A stretch of DNA of 64,000 nucleotides from an uncultured Treponema sp. (GCA_949299755.1 CASGBA010000006.1:124001-188000); one strand, 5' to 3'; positions 26,108 to 36,115 are shown, counted from the stretch's first letter. Numbers and translations: made by a program. Notes: generated from the letters alone by a model not told the origin.

Positions 26108-27084
26108 AAAAAAAGACTGCCGGAATTATCTGTATATTGGTTGTCCTGGCAATCATTATAAGCGGAACCTTTTATGTGATAGACGAGGGAACCCAGTGTG
26201 TTGTAATCAGGTTCGGTGAAATCGTCCGTTCCACAACCAAAGCAGGGCTGAACATAAAAGTTCCGTTCATAGAAAACATAGTAGTTTATCCGAAAAAGGT
26301 TATGTCTTTGGAAGGAGACTCCCAGAGGATACCTACGAAAGAAAACCAGTTTATAATTGTCGAAACCACAAGCCGGTGGAGAATTATCGATCCGGTTAAA
26401 TTCTATGAATCTTCAACCACCATTGAAACAGCTTATTCCCGGCTGAGCGACATAGTTGATTCAGCGGTGCGTACAGTAATCACTTCATCAGGATTGAATG
26501 AAGTAGTCCGCAGTTCCAATTTGATAAATGAACTCCAGCATGAAGAAAATTTCGCCCTGGGGAATGACGCGGAGGAAGTCGAGCTTGAGGATTTATCCAC
26601 CGGGGAAAAAATCGTCTATGAAACAATAACCCGCGGAAGACGGGCTTTAAGTTCTGAAATGGCGGATATCGCCAGGGAAAAGGTTCCGGAATTCGGAATA
26701 GAGCTTTTGGACATTGTTCCACGTCAGATAAAATATTCCGATGAGCTTACCGAAAGTGTTTATAACCGGATGACAAAAGAACGGAATCAAATTGCCCAAA
26801 GGTTCCGTTCCACAGGCGAAGGCAGGAAAGCCGCCTGGATGGGTATGCTGGAAAACGAACGGAAACGGCTTCTTTCAAGCGCTTACAGTACATCGGAAAA
26901 AATCCGGGGAGAGGCGGATGCGGAAGCTTCAAGGATTTATGCGGAAGCTTACAGCAAAGACCCGGAATTTTTCCGGTTTTGGCGCAGTATGGAAGCCTAT
27001 AAAACCACCGTCCCCAATTTTGACAAGATTTTAACAACAGAAATGGATTTTTTCCGGTATTTGCATTCGCCATCGGGCCGCTGA
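26104..27084 (+). CDS. hflC: HflC, FtsH protease modulator
   Basis: 326 residues. A membrane helix at about 6-24, then YVIDEGTQCVVIRFGEIVRS and GLNIKVPFIENIVVYPKKVM, the SPFH/band 7 signature of HflC, followed by the TSSGLNEVVRSSN region, the EFGIELLDIVPRQIKY strand and a long Ala/Glu-rich coil (RGEADAEASRIYAEAYSKDPEFFRFWRSMEAYK). Partner of HflK in the FtsH-associated complex. It is followed after 36 bases by an unrecognised gene that may be in the same transcript. Confidence 0.94.
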   Translation: MKKKTAGIICILVVLAIIISGTFYVIDEGTQCVVIRFGEIVRSTTKAGLNIKVPFIENIVVYPKKVMSLEGDSQRIPTKENQFIIVETTSRWRIIDPVKFYESSTTIETAYSRLSDIVDSAVRTVITSSGLNEVVRSSNLINELQHEENFALGNDAEEVELEDLSTGEKIVYETITRGRRALSSEMADIAREKVPEFGIELLDIVPRQIKYSDELTESVYNRMTKERNQIAQRFRSTGEGRKAAWMGMLENERKRLLSSAYSTSEKIRGEADAEASRIYAEAYSKDPEFFRFWRSMEAYKTTVPNFDKILTTEMDFFRYLHSPSGR

Positions 27085-27120
27085 CAGACGGCTTTCATTA
27101 AACCCGTAAAAGTTGTTGAC

Positions 27121-28764
27121 ATGATTTCAGCTTTTTTGCGTACAGAAATAGAAAATAAAAGAGTACTGGCAATAGACAGCTTTCTTTCCCCGGAAACCTT
27201 CGCAAAAAGCGGAAGGGCTTCCCTTATAAAAGAAAAGGGAATAATTCTATCCGCAGCCGGCACTGAATCAGAATGGGAAATAAAGGGGACATCCCTGTTT
27301 CCGGACAGCGGTACGGTAATATTTTACGGCGATGACTTTGAAGGGATGAATGTCTATGAAATCCTCAACGAAGAGGGAGAAGACAAACAGACAGCTTGGA
27401 AAATGCTTGTGGAATCAGCGGCCGCAATCTCAAAATCAAAAACCGCGGCGGCAGCGGCTGCAATGACAGGGCCTTCAGGAATTTTTTGCGGAAAAGAAGG
27501 CGACATACTGGTTTTTCCTCCGGATTTATTTTCACGCTGCATCTCTTCCCTTCCGGAAAAAAAAGCCTTTGAAATCCAGGGGCGATGGATTCATCCTGCG
27601 GCGGAAAGTTCCAGCCCCATGACAGCATTCTCTTTTACAACTGCCTGCGCAGCGTATAAAATCCTCTCAGGTATTTTCCCCTTTTACGCCGCCGGCATGA
27701 TGGAAAAAGACGGGAACGGAACCATCAAAGAAAATTTCGCGAAGCTTGTTTCAAAAAAGCTTTTTATAAAAATGCGGGATGCGGTCCTGGGAATCAAAGA
27801 AGAGACGGCGGATAAAATTGACAGTCTCCTGAAAGGCGAAACACCGGAAGGGAAAAAGCTTACGGAAAAATCAGTCCCGGAGATTTTAAATGGTTTGAAT
27901 CCGGATTTAAGTTCCTGCTTTGAAAACGAAAAAGAGCCGCAGCCATCACAGGAAGGCTTTAACGCAAAATTTAAATCAGAAGAAAGGAAAATCAGCCGCA
28001 AAATAGAGCTTGATAAAAAGATGCGGAAATACCGGATGCCTGCGCTACTGGCGGCCGCCGTGATAATCATCGCGGCAGGTATATTCTCTTTTTATTACAA
28101 CAAGGCAAAAAATTATCCCGATACAACAGGCCTTACCCCGGAAGAGGTTGTGGTTTCATTTTACAAAGCGTTTGAGGATTTGAATCAGGAAATACCAAAA
28201 GCTTACAGCATTAAAAATGCGGACAATAAATACATAGAGCTCACAACCAACATTTTCTTGCAAATAAAAATACGCCAGGCCATGAACATACAAAACGCCT
28301 GGATAAGCCCCGCATTTTTTTATGCCGCTTTCCAAGCGGATACAGCCCCCGCTCTTTCCGGCAGACAGATATACGGATTGACAAAATTACAGATTGAAAG
28401 AATACCCCCCCAAGAAAATGGAGAACCGGAAAATCCATCACCATCATCAATAGAAGAATTCAACGTATCATTTTACCTGTGGCTTCCGTTTTTTGACAGC
28501 GCCTCAGGACAGCCCCAGGGGGAGGAGACGAAGGATCCGCCGGTCACTGTTTACCGGTGCAAGGATTCGGTTTCGCTGGTGTTTTCAAATGAAAAATGGC
28601 TCATATCAGGAATTCAAACCCTGGAAAACACAGCCTTGAAAACAAGCAGGCAGGAAATAATGGAAAACGCAGAAGCCTTCGCCGGACACAGGTCACTCCC
28701 CCTCCCCTTCGCACCGGAAGAAGAAGACATAAAGGCGGAAACAATCAAACTGCATTCAAATTGA
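27121..28764 (+). CDS. Unrecognised single-span membrane protein with a kinase-like N-terminus
   Basis: 547 residues with no family I can name with confidence. The first 300 are cytoplasmic-looking, then a basic patch (KSEERKISRKIELDKKMRKYRM), one membrane helix (about 306-326) and an extracytoplasmic domain of about 220 residues. The N-terminal region has FEGMNVYEIL, a long helix, GIFCGKEGDILVFPP and AAYKILSGIFPF, which read like the hinge, catalytic-loop/DFG and YELLTGRxPF helix of a protein kinase with the catalytic residues lost (a pseudokinase). That is an inference from pattern only. The position after hflKC suggests a membrane quality-control or signalling role. Confidence 0.6.
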   Translation: MISAFLRTEIENKRVLAIDSFLSPETFAKSGRASLIKEKGIILSAAGTESEWEIKGTSLFPDSGTVIFYGDDFEGMNVYEILNEEGEDKQTAWKMLVESAAAISKSKTAAAAAAMTGPSGIFCGKEGDILVFPPDLFSRCISSLPEKKAFEIQGRWIHPAAESSSPMTAFSFTTACAAYKILSGIFPFYAAGMMEKDGNGTIKENFAKLVSKKLFIKMRDAVLGIKEETADKIDSLLKGETPEGKKLTEKSVPEILNGLNPDLSSCFENEKEPQPSQEGFNAKFKSEERKISRKIELDKKMRKYRMPALLAAAVIIIAAGIFSFYYNKAKNYPDTTGLTPEEVVVSFYKAFEDLNQEIPKAYSIKNADNKYIELTTNIFLQIKIRQAMNIQNAWISPAFFYAAFQADTAPALSGRQIYGLTKLQIERIPPQENGEPENPSPSSIEEFNVSFYLWLPFFDSASGQPQGEETKDPPVTVYRCKDSVSLVFSNEKWLISGIQTLENTALKTSRQEIMENAEAFAGHRSLPLPFAPEEEDIKAETIKLHSN

Positions 28765-28798
28765 TTTTCCCCGTAACCGGCGGAATAAAAAAGCGGTA

Positions 28799-29005
28799 TC
28801 AGGCGCTCATTATTTCGGAGATCACACGCATTATTTCATCATGGCATCCGCCACAACCGGTGGAACATTTTGTTACCCGTTGAACTTCCTCGAAAGCCTT
28901 TTCCACCTGGGAAAAATCGGAGCTTTCATGCAAGACATTTTCAATATCGAAAAGAGAAACTTTTTTACAGTGGCAGATCTCCCTGTTTTCACCAATTTCA
29001 GCCAT
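28799..29005 (-). CDS. Small BFD-like [2Fe-2S] protein
   Basis: 68 residues from the ATG at 29005, which has a strong AGGAGGG ribosome site; the frame to 29038 adds 11 residues. Four cysteines occur in the BFD/NifU-middle arrangement, CHCKK near residue 10 and CSTGCGGC near 47-54, followed by a helix. Such domains bind a [2Fe-2S] cluster and are used in bacterioferritin-associated ferredoxin and as modules of larger enzymes. It lies just after fliJ, at the end of the flagellar block. A role in iron mobilisation is possible but cannot be told from sequence. Confidence 0.75.
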   Translation of the reverse strand: MAEIGENREICHCKKVSLFDIENVLHESSDFSQVEKAFEEVQRVTKCSTGCGGCHDEIMRVISEIMSA

Positions 29006-29090
29006 AATAACCCTCCTATAAGTAAACCTGTCCGGCATTGAAATTCAATCATTTCCTGAATGATAATAACCGGGAGGAAAACTGTCAATG

Positions 29091-29579
29091 TCAACGGGAA
29101 TTTATTATATCATCGATTTCCTCAGCCTGGGAATCAAGATATTCCTTATGCCATATTTCCTGTTTTTTTTCTTTCAGATTCTGCATTGTTTTTAAGTTTT
29201 TTGCGGCTTCCACATAAATTTCCCGTTTTTTTTCCACCACAAGTTCCGCAGCTGTCAAGTCTTCCAGCAGCTTGTCCCTTTCACTGTCCAGGCGGGAAAT
29301 ATATTTTTCAATGTAAAAAAGACCGTCCATATCAACAAGCCTGGCAGGGATAAAACCGGAAGATTTTTCCGGCTCCTCTGTTTTCCAGCTTTTGCCCGGA
29401 TTATCTTGGGAACGCATAATCCCGGCCTCACAACGTTTCCCGGCAATTGTCTTTAATTCGGTGTTTATCCTTTCAACTTCCGATACTGCCCGCCCCAATT
29501 CTATTCGTGCCCGTTCTTCCTCAAACTCCCTTAATTTCAAAACCTTTTCCAGCGGGAAAGAAAATTTCTTAGCGGACAT
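29091..29579 (-). CDS. fliJ: Flagellar protein FliJ
   Basis: 162 residues from the ATG at 29579, seven codons inside the longer open frame and preceded by GGAGCAGGAAT; it overlaps the fliI stop by 11 bases. The sequence is nearly all charged heptads (KFSFPLEKVLKLREFEEER, later LDSERDKLLEDLTAAELVVEKKREIY), a long antiparallel coiled coil typical of FliJ. FliJ is the general export chaperone of the flagellar type III system and links FliI to the gate. The family is poorly conserved, so position directly after fliI is the main support. Confidence 0.85.
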   Translation of the reverse strand: MSAKKFSFPLEKVLKLREFEEERARIELGRAVSEVERINTELKTIAGKRCEAGIMRSQDNPGKSWKTEEPEKSSGFIPARLVDMDGLFYIEKYISRLDSERDKLLEDLTAAELVVEKKREIYVEAAKNLKTMQNLKEKKQEIWHKEYLDSQAEEIDDIINSR

Positions 29580-30987
29580 ATTCCTGCTCCGGAATTTCAA
29601 TGCCGGAAACTTCCGAAAGCTTCTTCAAAGTTTCTTCGATGGTTATCTCGGAAGAAACTTCCTGGGTAAGAAAATCCTCTATGGCCTGATGACTGTCAAT
29701 CGCAGTATCTATTTCCGGATTTGAACCTTTTTGGTAAGCGCCCACATTTATCATGTCTTCCTGTTCAGTGTAAACAGCAATAAGTCTCCGGATACGTGCC
29801 ACTGCCTGCTGGGTTTTTTCTCCGGTAACTCTTTTTGAAAGCCTGGAAATACTACCCAAAATATCAATGGCAGGATAATGGTAACGTTGGGCAAGCCGGC
29901 GGCTTAAAATGATGTGTCCGTCCAGAATACCCCGGACTGTATCGGAAATCGGCTCATCCATGTCATCGCCGTCCACAAGAACCGTATAAAAAGCGGTGAT
30001 GGATCCCCGCTCCGAGGTACCCGCCCGTTCCAAAAGCCCGGGTAAGGTTTCAAACACTGAGGGAGGATATCCCCTTTGGGCAGGAACTTCATCCCTGGCC
30101 AATGAAATTTCCCGCTGGGCTTTCGCGAAACGTGTCACGGAATCAAACATCAGCATAACATCCTTTCCCTGATCACGGAAATATTCCGCCACCGCTGTTG
30201 CCACATAGGCTCCTCTCAAACGCATGAGGGGACTCTGGTCGGAAGTCGCCGATATTATCACTGAACGGGCCAAACCCTTTTCTCCGAGATCCCGGCGGAT
30301 AAAATCAAGGACTTCCCTTCCCCGCTCCCCAATCAACGCAATGACATTCACATCGGCGGAAGTGTTCCGGGCAATCATTCCCAGAAGAGTGGATTTCCCC
30401 ACACCGGAACCGGAAAAAATCCCCAGCCTTTGTCCTTTACCTACAGCCAACAGGGAATCCACAGCCCGTATCCCGGTAACCATCCGGTGTTCTATGGGAG
30501 AACGGGTCAGAGGGTTAGGCGGAGATGCCAGTGCCGGATATCTTTCCGTGGAAAAAACATCTCCCTTTCCGTCCACAGGACGCCCCAATCCGTCCAAAAC
30601 CCGGCCGAGAAGCATATTCCCAACAGGAACCGTAAGTTCTTCACCTATGGAAATTACCCGGCAACCAACTTCTATTCCTTCCGTCCGTCGGAAAGGCATC
30701 ATTTGCACAGTTCCGCCATTCAAACCAATAACCTCGGCAAGGACGCAGTTGTTTTCAGTAAAAGGCTCCTGCGTGAATTCAAAATCTCCGGGGAACACTC
30801 CTGATTCCACTTCTTTTCCAGGCTCTGTCCGGGGGGAAGAAAAAAGGATCCTGCATATACCACCGATTCCAACCTGAGGACCGGAACTTTCAACAAGCAT
30901 GCCGGAAACACGTGTTACAGTTCCCGTGTATTTAATTGGATCCGTATTTTTTACAGCCTCGGTATATTTATGTAAAATTGAACTCAT
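29569..30987 (-). CDS. fliI: Flagellar export ATPase FliI
   Basis: 472 residues. FliI is the ATPase of the flagellar type III export apparatus on the cytoplasmic face of the basal body. Walker A is GSGVGKST at 193-200, Walker B is VMLMFDS, and [20 protein letters not shown] is the type-specific F1-beta-like segment. The N-terminal domain ([25 protein letters not shown]) and C-terminal helical domain are complete. It starts 4 bases inside the end of fliH. Confidence 0.97.
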   Translation of the reverse strand: MSSILHKYTEAVKNTDPIKYTGTVTRVSGMLVESSGPQVGIGGICRILFSSPRTEPGKEVESGVFPGDFEFTQEPFTENNCVLAEVIGLNGGTVQMMPFRRTEGIEVGCRVISIGEELTVPVGNMLLGRVLDGLGRPVDGKGDVFSTERYPALASPPNPLTRSPIEHRMVTGIRAVDSLLAVGKGQRLGIFSGSGVGKSTLLGMIARNTSADVNVIALIGERGREVLDFIRRDLGEKGLARSVIISATSDQSPLMRLRGAYVATAVAEYFRDQGKDVMLMFDSVTRFAKAQREISLARDEVPAQRGYPPSVFETLPGLLERAGTSERGSITAFYTVLVDGDDMDEPISDTVRGILDGHIILSRRLAQRYHYPAIDILGSISRLSKRVTGEKTQQAVARIRRLIAVYTEQEDMINVGAYQKGSNPEIDTAIDSHQAIEDFLTQEVSSEITIEETLKKLSEVSGIEIPEQEYVR

Positions 30988-31928
30988 AGTTTTTCCTGCA
31001 CGGAGGCAGAAGCTGTTTTCGAGCGGGAACGGACAGGAGATATTTCAAGAACCTTTTGTTCAAGCTCATTAAGCTGATTCATTATTCTGGCGTCAATTGA
31101 ACCGAAGTCAGTTTCCACAATACAGCCGCCCTTATCAACGGAAGAATCCTCCACAACAGAGATTCCTTTGACATTCTCAACCGCAGCGAGAAAATCTTTT
31201 ATATGCCCTGAAGCCAATTCCACGTCCCTCATGTTTACCCTGATAGTGACATTTCCACGGCCCTTCACTTTTTTCAATGCCTGTACAATATTTGCCACGA
31301 CCACACTTTTTTGGTTTTCTGAAATAACTTTGACAACTTTTCTGGTCATTAAAAGAACAAGGTCCACAATCTGCTGCTCGGTTTCCGTAAGGATTTCCTG
31401 CCTTCTGTCCATAACCCGCTCGATTATGGTATGAAGTCTGTCAATAAGACGTTCCACCTCAAGGGAGCCCTCTTTAAAGCCATCCTCCTTTCCTTTGGCA
31501 AAACCGTCATCATACCCCGCCTTTTTTTCCGACTCCATGGCAATCCTGGCGTCTTCTTCTATTTTTTCGGCGGCGGCTTTGGCATCAGCCTCGATTTTCG
31601 CAGCCTCATCCTTTGCCTGTTGAACCGTTACCTGAGCTTCATTTGTCTTACGTCTCACTTCCTCAAAGGCAGCTTTTTCCGCGTCTTTTATAATGCGGTC
31701 AGCTTCTTCGTTGGCAGCAGAAATCTTTTCCTGCTTTTCACGTTCAAAATCAGCCCGCCACTGGTCGGCTTCCCTTTGGAGATCCTCTATTGTCGGTCCC
31801 TCATAAACCGGCTCGGCAACCACTTCTTCCGGCTCTTCCTCCGGCGGATCAAATTTCCTGGCCAAATCAAGAAAAACCTTTTTATTTGAAGGTTTTATTT
31901 CGTTAGGATGAAAAACCGTTTTTGCCAT
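30984..31928 (-). CDS. fliH: Flagellar assembly protein FliH
   Basis: 314 residues. FliH binds FliI and holds it at the export gate. The first 75 residues contain an acidic, proline-containing stretch ([20 protein letters not shown]); residues about 75-160 are a long coiled coil ([20 protein letters not shown] and the heptads after it). The C-terminal half has [13 protein letters not shown], and [16 protein letters not shown] with the later [22 protein letters not shown], the FliH/YscL signature. It is longer than the E. coli protein, mainly through the coil. Confidence 0.93.
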   Translation of the reverse strand: MAKTVFHPNEIKPSNKKVFLDLARKFDPPEEEPEEVVAEPVYEGPTIEDLQREADQWRADFEREKQEKISAANEEADRIIKDAEKAAFEEVRRKTNEAQVTVQQAKDEAAKIEADAKAAAEKIEEDARIAMESEKKAGYDDGFAKGKEDGFKEGSLEVERLIDRLHTIIERVMDRRQEILTETEQQIVDLVLLMTRKVVKVISENQKSVVVANIVQALKKVKGRGNVTIRVNMRDVELASGHIKDFLAAVENVKGISVVEDSSVDKGGCIVETDFGSIDARIMNQLNELEQKVLEISPVRSRSKTASASVQEKL

Positions 31929-31943
31929 AATTCCTTCCCCGGA

Positions 31944-33032
31944 TTAAACCACCAATTCATCTTCACCGGATCGGGCAATAACAATTTCCCCGGTATCCTC
32001 AAGATGCCTGATAATTGATACGATTTTTTGCTGGGCTTCCTCAACATCTTTCAAGCGCACCGGCCCCATATATTCCATGTCCTCTTTAAGCATTCCGGCC
32101 GCACGTTTGGACATATTCTTGAATATTTTATCCTGAACCTCCGTGTCAACAGCTTTAAGGGCTTTCGCAAGTTCCTGGGTATCAACTTCCCGGAGAACTT
32201 TCTGGATGGCGCGGTCATCAAGCATGACAATATCCTCGAAGACGAACATTCGCTTCTTGATTTCTTCCGCCAAATCAGGATCTTCATCCTCAAGGGCTTC
32301 GATAATGGACTTCTCGGAAGAACGGTCAACCAAGTTGAGGATTTCAACAATGCTTTCAACACCACCGGCTGTGGCATAATCTTCGCTGGACAGGGTGGAC
32401 AGTTTCTTTTCCAAAACCCTCTCAACTTCCCGGAGAACATCCGGTGAAGTGCGGTCCATTGTAGCGATACGCTTTGCGACCTCGCTTTGGATTTCATCAG
32501 GCAGATTCTGGAGAATGACAGAGGCTTTCGCCGGTTCCAAATAAGCCAGGATAAGGGCTATTGTCTGTGGATGCTCCTGCTGTATAAAGTTCAAAAGATG
32601 GGAAGGATCCGTCCGCCTGATAAAATCAAAGGGGCGTACCTGCAGGGAGCTTGTGAGCCTGTTGATAATGTCAATGGCCTTCTGGCTTCCCAGGGATTTT
32701 TCCAAAAGCTCCCTGGCATAATCTATACCGCCGGTGGTGATGAAATTCTGGGCCGCCATCAAATCCTGGAATTCCTGAAGGACGGCGTCCTTGAATTCCG
32801 GTTCCACCGTTTCAAGGCGGGCAATCTCAAAGGTAAGGGTTTCAATTTCATCTTCCCGCAGGTGTTTGAAAATCTCGGCGGAAATTTCCGAACCAAGGGA
32901 AACAAGAAAAATAGCGGCTTTTTGTTTCCCGGTCAGGGAACGGAAATCCTTCGCTTTTTTGGAAGAGGAGGAACCGGTTGTATGCTGCTGATCACGCTGG
33001 GATCCGCCGGACGTTGAAGTTTTTGCGGTCAT
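31944..33032 (-). CDS. fliG: Flagellar motor switch protein FliG
   Basis: 362 residues. FliG forms the rotor ring that meets MotA and sets rotation sense. The N-terminal domain has FRSLTGKQKAAIFLVSLGSE, the middle domain has HPQTIALILAYLEPAKASVI with the EHPQ motif, and the C-terminal domain carries the charged torque helix (EDIVMLDDRAIQKVLREVDTQEL). The final segment (GPVRLKDVEEAQQKIV) is complete. A Ser/Thr-rich leader of about 20 residues precedes the conserved part. Spirochaetes often carry two fliG genes; which one this is cannot be told. Confidence 0.96.
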   Translation of the reverse strand: MTAKTSTSGGSQRDQQHTTGSSSSKKAKDFRSLTGKQKAAIFLVSLGSEISAEIFKHLREDEIETLTFEIARLETVEPEFKDAVLQEFQDLMAAQNFITTGGIDYARELLEKSLGSQKAIDIINRLTSSLQVRPFDFIRRTDPSHLLNFIQQEHPQTIALILAYLEPAKASVILQNLPDEIQSEVAKRIATMDRTSPDVLREVERVLEKKLSTLSSEDYATAGGVESIVEILNLVDRSSEKSIIEALEDEDPDLAEEIKKRMFVFEDIVMLDDRAIQKVLREVDTQELAKALKAVDTEVQDKIFKNMSKRAAGMLKEDMEYMGPVRLKDVEEAQQKIVSIIRHLEDTGEIVIARSGEDELVV

Positions 33033-33035
33033 AAA

Positions 33036-34745
33036 CTATTCCTCCATCAACCAAGTACGGATTAAAAGGGCGACATTCTCCGGATGCTCTTTTGCCATAT
33101 TCACAGCATTTTCCTGGAGTTCCATACGTCTGCGTTCTTCCACAGACATTGAAACCTCCATGCCGGCATTTTCAGCATCGATTATACTCCTGTCCCGTTC
33201 CATTTGATACTGGCGCATACGGGCTTCTTCCGCAAGCCTGCGCCGTCTCTCCACTTCGCGGACTATCATGCGGTAAATTACAAAAACAAACAAAAGACCT
33301 GCCACAGCCAGAAGCGTTATAAGTATAGTGACCTCTGTCTGGCGGCGGCGGAGATATTCCGCATCTTCCCGTTCAAATTCTGCGCTGCGGTCAAACCGTA
33401 TATTCAATACACTTACAGAGTCTCCCCTGGCCCTGTTATAACCGATGGCATCCTGTACAATTTTTGTGGCGGACTGAAGCTCCTCCGTGGTTAACGGGGT
33501 ATATTCCCTTTCTATAACCCCGTTGGTGACAATTAAATCACCGTTGGCATCCCTGGATTTTACCCAGCTGCCGTCAATGTTCACGGAAACAGTGCGTCTG
33601 CCCATGGAAGGACTTACAACTTCGGAAGTGTCCCGTTGACCTACCAGCTCATTTTTTTTGACAATAGACTGTTCCGTAAGACCGTACAGGTTGGACATAT
33701 CTTTATAAGCCGGAGCTGTCTGTCCTTCCACACCTTCAGGCCCTTCCGGGTTAAATCCCGAACCCTGCCATCTCGTGGTGGATGTCTCGGATGAAAGGGT
33801 AACAGACTCAACAATCACTGAGTCATCATAGGGGGTTGAAGGATTATCAGCCCGTATAACAGTAGGCAGGTAATCCCTGGTTTGGATGGATTTATCCGAC
33901 ATATCCATTTCTATTTTTACGTTGAGTTCCCGTACCCGGTCTTCCCCGTAAATTTGCTGAAGGGCATTCAGAACCTTAGCCCTGTATTCCGCCTCAAGGC
34001 GGGCTATAAGCTTCTGCTCTTTTTCTATTCTGGAAAGGCGGTCCCAGTCCTTCATATCGTCAAAATCGCTGATAAGGACACCTGTGTTATCCGAAATACG
34101 GATGCTGTCTTCGCTTAATCCTCCGACGGCGAACTGAACTATCTTTTTTATACCTTCAATTTTTTTCCTGTTGGTGGTTATATCGCTTCCCGGCTTTGGA
34201 GTAATGGTAACCGCCACAGTGGTGGACTGGACATCCTCCTTGAACAGGGCTTCCTGATTATTGGAAACATTGACAGCGACCACAGCGCTGTCAATGTCAT
34301 CCAAAGACTCAAGCATTTTCCTGACTTCTTCTGTAATTGCCCGTCTTTTATTTATATTCCGTTCAAAATCCGTGGTGGTCCAGCGTTCCACATCAAAAAT
34401 AGACCAGGGATCCACATTGGAAGGAAGCAAATCCTCCCTGATAAGTATGGCACGCATACGACGGGCCGTAAGATCATCACTCACATAGATAATTCCATCG
34501 GCGGAGACAGAGGCATGAACGTTTTCTTCATTCAATCTGAGGATAATTTTATCACGCTGGATTTGATCCGTAACAGGAGTGTCAATGAGGGCAACCTGCC
34601 CCGGCGACGATGAAATAGACAAAAGAGCCACAATCCCGCCAACAACGACAACAAGGACACCCGCCAGAATCAGTTTTTGAACTAGAGTCCACTTACCCCA
34701 CAAACCCTTTATACGGTCCGTGAATTTTTTCAACCATTCGTTCAT
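33036..34745 (-). CDS. fliF: Flagellar MS-ring protein FliF
   Basis: 569 residues. FliF builds the MS ring in the inner membrane, the first part of the basal body. Membrane helices at about 24-45 and 460-480 frame a large periplasmic region with the ring-building motifs (LDDIDSAVVAVNVSNNQEAL is near the first; YGEDRVRELNVKIEMDMSDK near the second). The cytoplasmic tail (MSVEERRRMELQENAVNMAK and the terminal ENVALLIRTWLMEE) is the FliG-binding segment. GGGGAGGGG ribosome site. It follows fliE after 110 bases that contain a small hairpin. Confidence 0.96.
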   Translation of the reverse strand: MNEWLKKFTDRIKGLWGKWTLVQKLILAGVLVVVVGGIVALLSISSSPGQVALIDTPVTDQIQRDKIILRLNEENVHASVSADGIIYVSDDLTARRMRAILIREDLLPSNVDPWSIFDVERWTTTDFERNINKRRAITEEVRKMLESLDDIDSAVVAVNVSNNQEALFKEDVQSTTVAVTITPKPGSDITTNRKKIEGIKKIVQFAVGGLSEDSIRISDNTGVLISDFDDMKDWDRLSRIEKEQKLIARLEAEYRAKVLNALQQIYGEDRVRELNVKIEMDMSDKSIQTRDYLPTVIRADNPSTPYDDSVIVESVTLSSETSTTRWQGSGFNPEGPEGVEGQTAPAYKDMSNLYGLTEQSIVKKNELVGQRDTSEVVSPSMGRRTVSVNIDGSWVKSRDANGDLIVTNGVIEREYTPLTTEELQSATKIVQDAIGYNRARGDSVSVLNIRFDRSAEFEREDAEYLRRRQTEVTILITLLAVAGLLFVFVIYRMIVREVERRRRLAEEARMRQYQMERDRSIIDAENAGMEVSMSVEERRRMELQENAVNMAKEHPENVALLIRTWLMEE

Positions 34746-34855
34746 GTTCCCCTCCCCGTTACAGAACGAATCTATTAACGCATATTTGTAATAAGAAGTA
34801 TATCACATAAAGCTTCATATTAAAAGTACTTTTTACGTACTTTAAGAACTTCATG

Positions 34856-35209
34856 TTACCTTCCCGTTGTGATATCACTCCAACCGCGGATAACCCGGTC
34901 AATTACAGTCTGCGCAAGCTTTAATGAAAGATTCGCCTGGGCCATTGCTATTGTAATATCGTGCGGATCAACTGAATCAGGTTCAATTATCATTTGTTCC
35001 GCCAATTCACTCGTATAGATTTGCTTTGAATTCATTTCGTCAAAAGCCCTGAGCAGGGTTTGTTCAAAGCTGGCTGTTTCAGGGCGGACAGCGTTATCAA
35101 TCATTTCGGAGGATGAGACCATCCTGGAACGGAAATTATCCACCTTGGGAGGTTCCACTGAAACGGTATTCACATTAGTCATCAAATTATATACAGAAGA
35201 AACAGCCAT
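34856..35209 (-). CDS. fliE: Flagellar hook-basal body protein FliE
   Basis: 117 residues. FliE is a small periplasmic adaptor that joins the MS ring to the rod. The C-terminal half (VDPHDITIAMAQANLSLKLAQTVIDRVI) has the family signature, while the N-terminus (VYNLMTNVNTVSVEPPKVDN) is variable. It sits between flgC and fliF, as in other spirochaetes. Confidence 0.93.
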   Translation of the reverse strand: MAVSSVYNLMTNVNTVSVEPPKVDNFRSRMVSSSEMIDNAVRPETASFEQTLLRAFDEMNSKQIYTSELAEQMIIEPDSVDPHDITIAMAQANLSLKLAQTVIDRVIRGWSDITTGR

Positions 35210-35212
35210 TCA

Positions 35213-35668
35213 TTACCTTCCTATTTCCATTGCACGCTGGAACATTTCCTTGGATCCCTGGATTACGGAGGAGTTAGCCTCATAAGCCCTGGAAGCTGAA
35301 ATCAAGTCCACCATTTCAGTCACAATATTGACATTGGGGTATTCCACATAACCGGCCTTGGGCCCGGATTTTATGGCGTCAGGATGGGTGGGATCATAAA
35401 CGAGCCTCATGTCGGCATTGTCTTTTTCAATACCCACAACCTTGACTCCGTTACCCACTCCACGGTCAAGCCCCGGAGGCGTAAAAGGAGTGCGCCAGTC
35501 AAAACCATCAGTACGTTGGGCAAGAACCACACGGCTGCGCCTGAAAGCGCCGCCTTCCTGGGTGCGGGTGGTTGAAGTATTGGCAATGTTATCCGCTATA
35601 ACATCACTGCGCAACCTCTGGACTGTCATACCCGTTGCCGCTATATTGATACTGGAAAAAAGACCCAT
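35213..35668 (-). CDS. flgC: Flagellar proximal rod protein FlgC
   Basis: 151 residues. The N-terminal LFSSINIAATGMTVQRLRSD and the following ADNIANTSTTRTQEGG are the rod/hook signature, and the C-terminal YPNVNIVTEMVDLISASRAYEAN is typical of FlgC. It forms the proximal rod with FlgB and FlgF. It lies 33 bases after flgB and 3 bases before fliE. Confidence 0.95.
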   Translation of the reverse strand: MGLFSSINIAATGMTVQRLRSDVIADNIANTSTTRTQEGGAFRRSRVVLAQRTDGFDWRTPFTPPGLDRGVGNGVKVVGIEKDNADMRLVYDPTHPDAIKSGPKAGYVEYPNVNIVTEMVDLISASRAYEANSSVIQGSKEMFQRAMEIGR

Positions 35669-35701
35669 ATACTACCCCCGGTACTGTAATTAAGTCCCAG
35701 A

Positions 35702-36115
35702 TTACCTGAGAACTGAATTTACCTGTGAAAACTGAAAATTCTCCATCTGCGTAAGAAGAAGATAATTCAACTGGATACGCAGAAGTTCCATGGCTTCCTG
35801 TTCAGGATCCACGTTATTCCCGTTTGCCTTGGCTGTAGACACATAATCAAGAACCCGGCGGGGCTCAACAGTTTTATAATCAATAAATTCCCCGGAACTG
35901 ATGTGTCTGGGATGGGAAGTTTCAAGCTGGAAGGCGTTTTTTGCCTCAAACTCGGAATCAAGCGCCCGTTTTAATTCGCTTTCAAAATTGACCATAGTCC
36001 GCTTGAAATTGGGAACCCCGGAATTCGCCAGGTTATTGGCGGAAACGGAATATCTCAGGGTACTCACATCCAGGGCCCTGTGGATTAAATCTGTCGTCCT
36101 TTCAAAATTGTTCAT
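35702..36115 (-). CDS. flgB: Flagellar proximal rod protein FlgB
   Basis: 137 residues from the ATG at 36115, which has a GAGG ribosome site; the open frame runs nine codons further. The segments LIHRALDVSTLRYSVSANNLANSG, in shorter form STLRYSVSANNLANSGVPNF, and the C-terminal NNVDPEQEAMELLRIQLNY are the FlgB signature. It starts 74 bases after hslU and opens the flagellar gene run, which continues to fliJ without a gap above about 110 bases. Confidence 0.94.
   Translation of the reverse strand: MNNFERTTDLIHRALDVSTLRYSVSANNLANSGVPNFKRTMVNFESELKRALDSEFEAKNAFQLETSHPRHISSGEFIDYKTVEPRRVLDYVSTAKANGNNVDPEQEAMELLRIQLNYLLLTQMENFQFSQVNSVLR

Noticed and set aside
32487-33017. 176-residue open frame opposite fliG
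   Set aside because: Antisense to a complete, well-conserved fliG; composition is that of a reverse frame.
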